A stretch of DNA of 7,778 bases from NCBI GenBank assembly GCA_963205035.1, contig CAUJII010000049.1, positions 1-7,778 of the forward strand, in the 5' to 3' direction. The position numbers and the translations under genes were made by a program. Below, one piece after another: positions 1 through 6,234 of the stretch. The stretch comes from Spirochaetota bacterium (lineage in GTDB: Bacteria; Spirochaetota; Leptospiria; Turneriellales; Turneriellaceae). The notes beneath the pieces were generated by a model. The model had not been told where the DNA came from. It worked only from the letters and a program-made list of their open reading frames with translations, and made no database searches. Position 1 is the first letter of the stretch, and every line of letters starts with the position of its first letter.

Positions 1-1
1 A

Positions 2-436
2 ACTCACCACAAGACTTACTCCACCGTGACACGGTTTTGTGTCTTGGAGCTGGCCGAACGAAGTCATTTGCGCAATCGTGGGTCTATCCAAAAGATTTTG
101 AATATAGAGGGTAGCCGAGAGGATTCTGTGGCTGAGGTAAACCATCGGCATTTGGTATGTTTTTATGGGGAGGATATGCTGCTTGTGCGGATGGCTGCGT
201 TGAGTTTGGGTGTGACTGTCTCCGCGTTTATACGCCTCGCACTTCATATTTACCTGCGCTACTTTGCTACGGATTTCCATAGCTGCCGCCGAGTGACCGC
301 AGAGATGCTGTTTTGGAAAGGCATAAAACGCTGGAGAAGCATCCCCATCACCGCGATTAACGAACTCTCCCTCCCCGCCATCCGATCGTTTGCTTTCATC
401 AGCTTCCTGCCGCACGAAAGGTGGGACTATCCGTAA
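2..436 (+). CDS. Hypothetical protein with ribbon-helix-helix-like segment, probably 5'-partial
   Basis: The reading frame is open to the left edge. The first possible start inside the window is a GTG at 26 with no Shine-Dalgarno sequence before it, so the true start may lie outside. From that GTG the product is 136 residues. Residues about 43-77 read as a short strand (HLVCFY), a helix (MLLVRMAALSLG), a turn with VTVS, and a second helix (AFIRLALHIYLRYF). This is the layout of a ribbon-helix-helix DNA-binding fold and recalls small leptospiral families such as DUF1564. The rest of the chain, with a basic stretch and the ending HERWDYP, is not recognised. A DNA-binding role is an inference from pattern only. 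The codon mix looks less regular than in the operon genes, so a spurious or horizontally acquired frame is possible. Confidence 0.45.
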   Translation, partial: THHKTYSTVTRFCVLELAERSHLRNRGSIQKILNIEGSREDSVAEVNHRHLVCFYGEDMLLVRMAALSLGVTVSAFIRLALHIYLRYFATDFHSCRRVTAEMLFWKGIKRWRSIPITAINELSLPAIRSFAFISFLPHERWDYP

Positions 437-551
437 CAATATACAAGCGCGAGACACGAAATCTACACGTACGTTCTCCCCCAACAAAATAGGCCGCCTC
501 AATATCCCACAAAAGTATGTACGCGCCTGCAAAAGTTTCCACTGTGAACGG

Positions 552-1553
552 ATGGCTCTTTTTGACGAATGCTTCAGCAGCGAGGCCGATATCTCGCACA
601 CTCCCAAAGATATAGAGAAATTTTGGAACGCACAAATTGCAAAGCTCAAGAAAATCCCTTTAGATGTTCAGACAAAAAAAAAGGTGAGCGCGAAGTTATT
701 GACCGAACAGAACATAGCTATGGATTTCCAGGGCGCGGATAAATATCATTTACAGGCGCAGTTCGTCATTCCGCGAAAGTTGGTTGGTAAACCCCCACTG
801 GTTGTCATCTTTCCCGACTATGGCGCCGAGAATGCCGTGTACAAAGGGCTAATGAATGCGGGCATTGCACAAATGGTCGTCCGTATGCGTGGGCATGAAG
901 CGCCGAAACCCAAGAAAAAGCAAGAGAGTACTTCCGCACCCAACGTAAAAAAAGAAGAAGAACAAAGCTACGGATACTTTGGCGAGAGACTTCTCGAACC
1001 AAACGATTATTACTCGACTAAAATTTATCTCGACGCATACCGTTCGCTTGAGGCGGCACGCTTACGAAAGGAAGTCGACACATCGCGCATCGGTGTCATC
1101 GGTCAAGGAGTGGGGGCCGCTCAAGCGCTTTTTGTTGCCGCGTTTATGCAGCGCGGCGATGCATTCTTTCTCGACAACCCCGCATTCTTGAATTTGGAGC
1201 ATACGCAGAATTTATCGGAGGCAGACTATGCGCGTGAAATCAACCATGCGGCGAAGGGGAGCAAGAAAGTAAAACAGCAAATTAAAGAGAACCTCCGTTA
1301 TTTTGATCCTGTTTATTTTGCCGATCGCATCAGCGCAGATACTGCATTTTCTGTGAATCTGACGAATAAGAAGGCAGTCCCTCATGGCACGTTTGCGCTT
1401 TTCCATTTGCTGCAAAACGAAAAAGATATGTTTCTATTTACCGAAGGCGATGTGGTAGCTCTTGCCGAAGAGCGGCGCAAGACCGCTCAAAACGCCGTGA
1501 AGTATTTTCGGGAAAAACTCTTGGGTGAAAGCGGTGCAATCGAAGCGGAGTAA
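552..1553 (+). CDS. AXE1-family acetyl esterase-like protein, catalytic triad lost (probable pseudoenzyme)
   Basis: The product has 333 residues, close to the roughly 318 of Bacillus subtilis Cah, and resembles that family along its whole length. It starts MALFDECF with FWN at 24-26, as Cah starts MQLFD with FW. It has RMRGHE (111-116) where the family has VRGQ, then YYSTKIYLDAYRSLEA (153-168), EVDTSRIGV (174-182) and YFDPVYFADRI (250-260). This match at the N-terminus fixes the start at 552, although the frame is open from 390. The Shine-Dalgarno sequence is poor. The nucleophile elbow reads GQGVG (184-188), with Gly186 in place of Ser. The Asp position is Asn272. The His position falls in TEGDV (297-301), which has no histidine. 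A lysine/glutamate-rich insert covers 118-138. There is no signal peptide, so it is probably cytoplasmic. The fold assignment is firm; the loss of activity is inferred from recalled family sequences. It ends 12 bp from the converging folB. Confidence 0.82.
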   Translation: MALFDECFSSEADISHTPKDIEKFWNAQIAKLKKIPLDVQTKKKVSAKLLTEQNIAMDFQGADKYHLQAQFVIPRKLVGKPPLVVIFPDYGAENAVYKGLMNAGIAQMVVRMRGHEAPKPKKKQESTSAPNVKKEEEQSYGYFGERLLEPNDYYSTKIYLDAYRSLEAARLRKEVDTSRIGVIGQGVGAAQALFVAAFMQRGDAFFLDNPAFLNLEHTQNLSEADYAREINHAAKGSKKVKQQIKENLRYFDPVYFADRISADTAFSVNLTNKKAVPHGTFALFHLLQNEKDMFLFTEGDVVALAEERRKTAQNAVKYFREKLLGESGAIEAE

Positions 1554-1565
1554 CTATTCTTCCTG

Positions 1566-1982
1566 CTACACTTCAACAATGGTATAGATGCTTTCAGCAC
1601 AGTTCTTTTTCGCAGCGAGTGGTTTGTCAATGCGTACCTTGACGGCATTTGCTTGGGATGCGTCTTTCAGTGTAACGGCGATTGTGAGCGCCAGGTTTTC
1701 AATGAGTTCGTAGTGGCGCTTCTTGACTGTTTCACGAATTTTGTCGCACAGCGCATCGTAGTCAACCGAAGAAGCCATGGTATCTATATCGATCGGCCGA
1801 TTTTTTAGCGTCAGTGTCGCCGAAATAAAGAGGTTTTGGAGCTTTTGTTTTTCCGTTGGGTAAATTCCCACAGAGCTTTTCAAGCTGAGCCTTTCGATAC
1901 CGATAACAAGTGGTTTTAAGGTTTCTATTCCCACCCGTCCCTTACTTGTTCGCCACATTGCCATTTTCTTCCAGAGCACCAT
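1566..1982 (-). CDS. folB: Dihydroneopterin aldolase
   Basis: FolB converts 7,8-dihydroneopterin to 6-hydroxymethyl-7,8-dihydropterin and glycolaldehyde in cytoplasmic folate synthesis. The longest form has 138 residues. The family pattern is clear: IGIERLSLKSSVGIYPTEK (27-45) with Glu44 in the position after the GIY turn, SVDYDALC (72-79) with the pterin-site Tyr75, YELIENLA (91-98) with the pterin-anchoring Glu95, and VRIDKPLA (116-123) with Lys120 as the catalytic lysine. The start is uncertain. The ATG at 1982 follows AGGA with no spacing, an ATG at 1964 has a weak GGAAG upstream, and a GTG at 1934 has AAGGG 5 bases ahead and gives a 122-residue product that better matches the usual FolB length. 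No other folate gene is in the window. It converges with the AXE1-like gene and diverges from the SurA-like lipoprotein gene. Confidence 0.9.
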   Translation of the reverse strand: MVLWKKMAMWRTSKGRVGIETLKPLVIGIERLSLKSSVGIYPTEKQKLQNLFISATLTLKNRPIDIDTMASSVDYDALCDKIRETVKKRHYELIENLALTIAVTLKDASQANAVKVRIDKPLAAKKNCAESIYTIVEV

Positions 1983-2124
1983 TCCTTTTGCTGCGGCAGA
2001 TTTCTATTTCTACACAGAGAGCACAGAGTTTTGCTTTTCCGCGTGTTCCATTGGTGAAGTGTTGCTATCAAAATAACTTTACCAGGAAGCGGGCAAAAAC
2101 CCGAATCATGAAATGGGAGAATAC
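1983..2124. promoter_or_regulatory. Divergent intergenic region between folB and the lipoprotein gene
   Basis: About 140 bp separate two divergent genes and must hold both promoters if each is transcribed alone. On the plus strand a weak candidate is TTGGTG at 2051-2056 and TAACTT at 2074-2079 with a 17-base spacer; the match to consensus is poor. The heptamer CACAGAG occurs twice at about 2013-2028, giving CTCTGTGCTCTCTGTG on the minus strand. I recall this type of string as recurrent in intergenic DNA of unrelated environmental bacteria. No convincing minus-strand promoter was found. Confidence 0.25.
2115..2119 (+). promoter_or_regulatory. Shine-Dalgarno sequence that sets the lipoprotein start at 2125
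   Basis: GGGAG lies 5 bases before the ATG at 2125. It overlaps the alternative in-frame ATG at 2113, which has no ribosome binding site of its own. Starting at 2125 also puts the KKKK n-region of the signal peptide directly after the initiator Met. Confidence 0.7.
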
Positions 2125-2859
2125 ATGAAGAAAAAAAAGTTTTACATTGCGCTGGCGGTTTCAGCGCTAATCGCAGTTGCTTGCCGCAGCGACAAGAGCC
2201 CGTGGATTTGGAAAATCGAAGGGAAGAGCACTACCTTGAAGCAACTCGACGAAGCGTACAGCGGGTTCGGCGTCTTGATGAAAGATCAGTTGCAGCAACG
2301 CATGGGTCGTTTTATTCCCGAAGAGGAATTCCACCAACTGTTAGAAGACCCCGACCGTTCTGGAAATCCACAACTTGCCGAGATGTTTAAGAGTTTAGGC
2401 AAAGATTTGTTTGCAGAGCAATATAAAGATATGCTCGTCTTGAATATTGAAGCGCAAAAAGATGGGTTTGCAAAACGTCCCGATGTGAAAGCAAAACTCG
2501 CTTTCTTAGAAAAATACTTTCTTGCGAATATGTATCTCTTTGATCAGTTGAAGCTACAAGATATAAAAATCAGCGACGCCGAGGCTTATGCGGCATGGCA
2601 AGACGCAAAGAGCAAAGATGCTCGCTTGCGGACCGTACCTGTTGACCAAGGACTCGAGATGATTAAAGGGCAGATGGTTATGAAAGCTGCGATGGAAAAA
2701 CAGCAGACTCTCATGAAACAGGCGACGCAAAAATACCGCATCGAAACAAACAAAGAGTTTGACATCAAAGAACATGTTAAGAAAACTCGTGAAGACGCAC
2801 GTAAGAAGCGCGAAGCTGCAGCAACCGCTCCTACGGGCAGCGACACACTCAAAAAGTAA
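2125..2859 (+). CDS. SurA-N-like lipoprotein without a PPIase domain (LipL31-like)
   Basis: The product has 244 residues. Residues 1-20 form a lipoprotein signal: MKKKK, a hydrophobic stretch, and AVAC with Cys20 as the lipidation site. The lipobox has Ala at -3, acceptable under the looser rules of spirochaetes. The mature part begins with WIWKIEGKSTTLKQLDEAY (about 27-45), like the opening strand and helix of SurA/PrsA N-terminal domains. A long helical region follows with FAEQYKDMLVLNIEAQKDGF, and then ISDAEAYAAWQDA. In SurA the parvulin domain would come next, but here only a helical stretch and a charged lysine-rich tail (from about 206) remain. This recalls LipL31 of Leptospira; that is from memory, not a search. 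The probable role is periplasm-facing chaperone or envelope structural protein, and no proline isomerase activity is expected. The gene appears monocistronic. Confidence 0.75.
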   Translation: MKKKKFYIALAVSALIAVACRSDKSPWIWKIEGKSTTLKQLDEAYSGFGVLMKDQLQQRMGRFIPEEEFHQLLEDPDRSGNPQLAEMFKSLGKDLFAEQYKDMLVLNIEAQKDGFAKRPDVKAKLAFLEKYFLANMYLFDQLKLQDIKISDAEAYAAWQDAKSKDARLRTVPVDQGLEMIKGQMVMKAAMEKQQTLMKQATQKYRIETNKEFDIKEHVKKTREDARKKREAAATAPTGSDTLKK

Positions 2860-2874
2860 GAATCAATAGTTCGT

Positions 2875-2892
2875 CCCCCTTTAACGAGGGGG
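2875..2892 (+). terminator. GC-rich hairpin after the lipoprotein gene, possible terminator
   Basis: CCCCCT (2875-2880) and AGGGGG (2887-2892) form a perfect 6-bp stem with a 6-base loop, 15 bases after the lipoprotein stop. No T-run follows on either strand, so it is not a standard intrinsic terminator. It is followed by further G tracts (2894-2898 and 2901-2904). Confidence 0.3.
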
Positions 2893-2903
2893 TGGGGGTA
2901 GGG

Positions 2904-2960
2904 GCGCGGTATCTTTTGTGCTGCGGGCAGAGTGCCCAGCACTCGATTAAAAACTGCGCC
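2904..2960. repeat. Palindromic repeat, copy 1 (57 bp)
   Basis: This unit matches copy 2 at 55 of 57 positions. Inner hairpin: GTGCT (2918-2922), a GC bulge, GGGCA, loop GAG, TGCCC, and AGCAC ending at 2942. Outer arms GCGCGGT (2904-2910) and ACTGCGC (2953-2959) pair with one G-T wobble. It contains the stop codon of the minus-strand small lipoprotein gene at 2947-2949. No coding function of its own is evident. Confidence 0.85.
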
Positions 2961-3270
2961 GGGGGGTGCGCGGTATCTTTTGTGCTGCGGGCAGAGTGCC
3001 CAGCACTCGATTGAAAACCGCGCCGTCAAAGCGTTCAAACGCTGGCGCAAATACGCCAAACCTTACATTATGTCGCTCCAAAACTTTGTCTAAGATCTCG
3101 CGGTTTGTTTTCGGCTCGCCACCTCTCAGATACCAAGTGAAGCGCTCCACGGCAAATTCTGAAACAACTTGATCGACCAATGCTTTATCGACGTCGCTCC
3201 GCATCTTTTTTACGCATCCGATAAGCAGAAGACTTGAAGCCAACAAGAAGAGTTTTGTGCGTAGAGTCAC
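2947..3270 (-). CDS. Small lipoprotein, C-terminus encoded by the palindromic repeats
   Basis: The product has 107 residues with a GTG start at 3270, 9 bases after the acyl-CoA dehydrogenase stop. There is no visible Shine-Dalgarno sequence, so reinitiation after the upstream gene is likely. MTLRTKLFLLASSLLLIGC is a clear lipoprotein signal with lipobox LIGC and lipidated Cys19. Residues 20-82 are mostly helical in character, with EILDKVLERHNVRF (58-71) and FAPAFERF (74-81). No family was recognised. Its spacing recalls short helical lipoproteins such as DUF4296, but this is only a resemblance. From Gly83 onward all codons come from the repeats at 2904-3024, so residues 83-107 (AVFNRVLGTLPAAQ and onward) are probably not ancestral and an original stop may have been lost. 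It is the last gene of the minus-strand operon, and its link to acyl-CoA metabolism is unknown. Confidence 0.65.
   Translation of the reverse strand: MTLRTKLFLLASSLLLIGCVKKMRSDVDKALVDQVVSEFAVERFTWYLRGGEPKTNREILDKVLERHNVRFGVFAPAFERFDGAVFNRVLGTLPAAQKIPRTPRRSF
2968..3024. repeat. Palindromic repeat, copy 2 (57 bp)
   Basis: This is the second copy, 64 bp from the first. Inner hairpin at 2982-3006 is identical to copy 1. Outer arms GCGCGGT (2968-2974) and ACCGCGC (3017-3023) pair perfectly. The two base differences from copy 1 lie in the right arm region (A to G at 3013, T to C at 3019). The second one restores a Watson-Crick pair where copy 1 has a wobble. It lies in frame inside the small lipoprotein gene on the minus strand. 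Confidence 0.85.
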
Positions 3271-3279
3271 AGAATTTGC

Positions 3280-4944
3280 TTAGCTGGCTTTGAGGCCCAT
3301 GGCGCGCGACAAAAGCTCGCGTGCAATGACGCGCAACGCGAGCACTTCTTCAGCTCCTTCAAAAATACTGAAAACGCGGGCGTCGACGAAGAGGCGTGAG
3401 ACTTCGTATTCCTCTGCGTACCCCATCCCGCCGTGTATCTGTAATGCTTCACGCGTGACCCATTCAGCGATGCGGCAAGCATAAAATTTTACGAGAGAGG
3501 CTTCCATTGCGCCTTCATGCTTGTCCATGAGTCTGGCGGATTTATACGTCATTTGCCGCACGGCTTGTGTAATGGCGCACATCTTGGCGACCTTATGGTG
3601 GTTGATCCCATAATGGATCACAGGCTTACCAAAAATTTTTCTATCGATTGCGTATTGTAGCGCTTTCTCAATCGCTGCCTGCATGACGCCTGTGGCACGA
3701 GCCGCTGTTTGCAGACGCCCACCGGCGAAGCCTGCCATCTGTAAATAAAAACCTTTTCCTAAACCCGCTTCTCCACCAACCAAATTTTCATCGGGCACAA
3801 AATAGTCCTCAAAGACAACCTCATAAGAGTGCATGCCCCGATAACCGATTGTCGAAATCGCCTTGCCGTGAACGCGTCCACCTTCTTTCTGCGTGTGATC
3901 AAATTCATGCTCACGGGTAGGGGGCTTCTCGGCCAATAAGATCGAAAGACCTTTGTGCTTGAGACTCATATCGGGGTTTGTGCGGACAAGAACGAGCATG
4001 ACGTCTGCCATGCCGGCAAACGTGCACCAAGTCTTGACGCCGTTGATTTTCCAGCCACCGTCGACTTTCACCGCAGCAACTTTCATTCCGGCCACATCCG
4101 AACCAAAGTCAGGCTCCGTCACGGCAACCGCACATTTTTTTTCTCCCGATGCTAAGAGGGGGAGCCACTTTTGTTTCTGTTCTTCGGTGCCGCCTGCGGA
4201 AATTGCTTTTGCGACAATTTCCGGCCGTGTGATGAGACTGCCGGCAACGCCGACGCTCCCACGCGAAAGTTCTTCTGTCACAACCGCCATCGAGGTGTGG
4301 TCGGGCGCTGTCTCGCTTTGAAAGCCACCATAGGTATCGGCAATCGAAAGCCCAAAGCAACCCATCTCGGAAAGACCGTCGATAACCGAATCAGGGATTG
4401 TCAAATCACCGCGATGGACTTTTTCTGCGATGGGCTTAACTTGGCCTTCTGCAAATTTGCGAAAGGTGTCTGCCATCATCGCTTGGTCGTCGGTTAAGCC
4501 ATAATCGCCAAAATTCTTGTTGTCTGAAAGTTGGTCGGTTATTTTCTTAGCAAATTTTTCGGAGCTATATTCGTGAATAAAATCAAAAAGAGCTTTCGCT
4601 TGAATTTCTCTCTCGAACTCTTCGCCTGAAACTCCCAGCCCGTGGGCCGCCGAGCGCAGTCGATTCAAAATATCGTGCAGAGCGTCTGCGATAAAAAAAA
4701 GCGAAAGATTCTCTTCGATGCTGCCCGCACTCTTGCCGACCTTTTCCGGGTAAGCAATCATTTCATGGATTGCAAAAATCTCGGCCGCGATCCACGCCAA
4801 GTCGTAATTAGCGACTTGATCTTCATCCATTTTATCCGTCGAGATATTCTTGCCGTTAAACGCTTTTTCAGCCAAGTGCTTTTCAAAGCGTGCATAGAAT
4901 TTTTGCACGCCCTCGACGAGTTTTAGAGAATTTTTTAGCGGCAT
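3280..4944 (-). CDS. Acyl-CoA dehydrogenase, methylsuccinyl-CoA dehydrogenase-like with N-terminal extension
   Basis: This is an FAD enzyme that makes a 2,3-double bond in an acyl-CoA and passes electrons to electron-transfer flavoprotein. At 554 residues it is about 170 longer than ordinary family members. The extra part is a helical domain (about 1-148), followed by the usual core from YGLTDDQAMMADTFRKFAE. The first signature is VTEPDFGSD (275-283), RKIFGKP (435-441) is the FAD-contact motif, and QIHGGMGYAEEYEVSR (502-517) is the second signature. IFEGA (527-531) carries the catalytic base Glu529. The length, the GYRGMHSYE (367-375) motif and GGRLQTAARATGV (408-420) resemble Mcd of the ethylmalonyl-CoA pathway as I recall it, but that similarity does not prove the substrate. 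Its ATG directly follows the thiolase stop, with AAGGG 7 bases upstream inside the thiolase gene, so translation is coupled. Probably cytoplasmic. Confidence 0.9.
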   Translation of the reverse strand: MPLKNSLKLVEGVQKFYARFEKHLAEKAFNGKNISTDKMDEDQVANYDLAWIAAEIFAIHEMIAYPEKVGKSAGSIEENLSLFFIADALHDILNRLRSAAHGLGVSGEEFEREIQAKALFDFIHEYSSEKFAKKITDQLSDNKNFGDYGLTDDQAMMADTFRKFAEGQVKPIAEKVHRGDLTIPDSVIDGLSEMGCFGLSIADTYGGFQSETAPDHTSMAVVTEELSRGSVGVAGSLITRPEIVAKAISAGGTEEQKQKWLPLLASGEKKCAVAVTEPDFGSDVAGMKVAAVKVDGGWKINGVKTWCTFAGMADVMLVLVRTNPDMSLKHKGLSILLAEKPPTREHEFDHTQKEGGRVHGKAISTIGYRGMHSYEVVFEDYFVPDENLVGGEAGLGKGFYLQMAGFAGGRLQTAARATGVMQAAIEKALQYAIDRKIFGKPVIHYGINHHKVAKMCAITQAVRQMTYKSARLMDKHEGAMEASLVKFYACRIAEWVTREALQIHGGMGYAEEYEVSRLFVDARVFSIFEGAEEVLALRVIARELLSRAMGLKAS

Positions 4945-6204
4945 TTATTTACCCTTGTCTACGCCGATGATGTGAACTACGTTTGTCGTTGCAGAACCGC
5001 CGATGTTGAGCGTTGCCGCAATCTTCGCATTCTCAACTTGTGTTTCACCTGCGTTTCCGGTGAGCTGTTTGTACGCATCGAGAAGCTGGCGCGTTCCTGT
5101 CGCTCCGACAGGATGACCCACGCCAATGAGTCCGCCTGACGGGTTAAAAGGTAGTTTGCCGCCGATACGGATGTCGCCGCTTTCAATCGCTTTATACGCT
5201 TCGCCCGGTGCTGTGAGTCCGAAATGCTCAATCGCTGCATATTCGGATGTTGTGAAGCAGTCGTGTGTTTCGACGAGATCAAGGTCTTTCGGACCTTTAA
5301 TCTCCGCGCGGCTATACGCATCGGTAATTGCCTTGCGTGTGTGTGGCAAGATATACTGGCCTTCTTTCTTGGCTTTCTGCGCTTCTTCGGTCTTGACGTC
5401 GAAGAGAATAGGGGCAGTCGTATGTCCCCACCCCATGATATAAGGGATATTCTTGAGTTTCAAACCGTGCTTTTCCGCGTAAGACTTCGCATATTTCTCA
5501 GAGGCCAAGAATAAACCAACCGCTCCGTCGGTTACCTGCGAGCAGTCGGAGATGTGGATAATTCCACCGACTTCCATATTGAAGTTGCCTCGACTCAGTG
5601 CATGCGCCTTGTTCATATACCAATCGCGAGTTTGTGCGACGGGGTTCTTGCGTGCGTTTTCATAGTTAATGTCGGAAATTTCCGCTAAGTAATCGTATTT
5701 CAAACCATAGAGTTCTTCGTAGACCGAACCCAACCGGCCAAAGAGTTTAGGGAATGGGAATTGCACTCCCTTCGCTTCTTTATCGTACCATGCAGCAGTT
5801 CCCAAGAAATCGCCGCCTGTTTTTGAATCGACGGATTTCATGAGTTCTACACCCAAGACGAGCGAAAGGTCGTAGTGCCCGGCTTCGATTTCTGTGCGCG
5901 CCATGAGAGCCGCGATTGCGCTCGACGCACACGCGGCTTCGTGTCGGCTCGTCGGAACACCCCGGAGCTCATCGCTATAATTCACAGTCATCGCTCCTAA
6001 ATGCCCTTGCATTGCATAGAGCTCGCCTGCGAAGTTGCCGACGTGGATGGATTCGACGTCTTTAGGGTCGATTTGTGTAGCGTTGAACGAACCGTCCATC
6101 GCCTCGCTCATGAGCGCTTGGATATTTTTTCCCTCTTTAGACCAGTTGCGTGCGAAGTCGGTTTGATAACCGCCAAGAATGTAAATCCGTTTTTGTTTTG
6201 CCAT
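4945..6204 (-). CDS. Thiolase of the SCP2/SCP-x (lipid-transfer) type
   Basis: The product has 419 residues. It is expected to cleave 3-ketoacyl-CoA with CoA to release acetyl-CoA or propionyl-CoA, or to run in the reverse direction. The active-site nucleophile is Cys92 in CAS (92-94). HDCF (314-317) supplies the second histidine, and in this subfamily also the cysteine that replaces the C-terminal CxG cysteine. GVGHPVGATG (361-370) carries His364. Near the end NIGGSA (400-405) stands where classical thiolases have CxGGG, as in SCP2-type enzymes. The missing cysteine is therefore a family trait, not a defect. The protein lacks a fused SCP2 sterol-carrier domain. The start has AAGGAG (6211-6216) with a 6-base spacer. 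It lies 30 bases after the dehydrogenase gene upstream and abuts the acyl-CoA dehydrogenase gene. Confidence 0.92.
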   Translation of the reverse strand: MAKQKRIYILGGYQTDFARNWSKEGKNIQALMSEAMDGSFNATQIDPKDVESIHVGNFAGELYAMQGHLGAMTVNYSDELRGVPTSRHEAACASSAIAALMARTEIEAGHYDLSLVLGVELMKSVDSKTGGDFLGTAAWYDKEAKGVQFPFPKLFGRLGSVYEELYGLKYDYLAEISDINYENARKNPVAQTRDWYMNKAHALSRGNFNMEVGGIIHISDCSQVTDGAVGLFLASEKYAKSYAEKHGLKLKNIPYIMGWGHTTAPILFDVKTEEAQKAKKEGQYILPHTRKAITDAYSRAEIKGPKDLDLVETHDCFTTSEYAAIEHFGLTAPGEAYKAIESGDIRIGGKLPFNPSGGLIGVGHPVGATGTRQLLDAYKQLTGNAGETQVENAKIAATLNIGGSATTNVVHIIGVDKGK

Positions 6205-6210
6205 AGTCTT

Positions 6211-6216
6211 CTCCTT
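6211..6216 (-). promoter_or_regulatory. Strong Shine-Dalgarno sequence for the thiolase gene
   Basis: AAGGAG on the minus strand, 6 bases before the ATG at 6204, supports that start. It lies in the 30-base gap after the preceding stop codon. Confidence 0.75.
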
Positions 6217-6234
6217 AAAATATACTCTTAAGCT

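Noticed and set aside
390..551. N-terminal extension of 54 codons on the AXE1-like protein
   Set aside because: The family N-terminus starts at the Met at 552. The extension overlaps the preceding gene, has no signal peptide and looks like translated intergenic DNA.
2904..3024. CRISPR array
   Set aside because: There are only two units, each a long palindrome, with a 7-bp gap between them that cannot be a spacer. No cas gene is present.
2904..3024. Standard Rho-independent terminator
   Set aside because: The hairpins are strong, but neither strand has a T-run directly after them. A different role, or Rho-dependent ending, fits better.
2586..3059. Minus-strand open frame of 157 codons overlapping the lipoprotein gene end and the repeats
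   Set aside because: It is antisense to the well-supported lipoprotein gene, and its first part is a translation of the two repeats in different frames. There is no ribosome binding site and no recognisable domain.
3953..4497. Several overlapping open frames opposite the acyl-CoA dehydrogenase gene
   Set aside because: They are antisense shadows of a gene with full family motifs. None has a plausible domain or ribosome binding site.
4945..6204. Loss of the C-terminal CxG cysteine in the thiolase as a sign of inactivation
   Set aside because: SCP2-type thiolases normally lack that cysteine and use the one in HDCF, which is present here together with CAS and GHP motifs.
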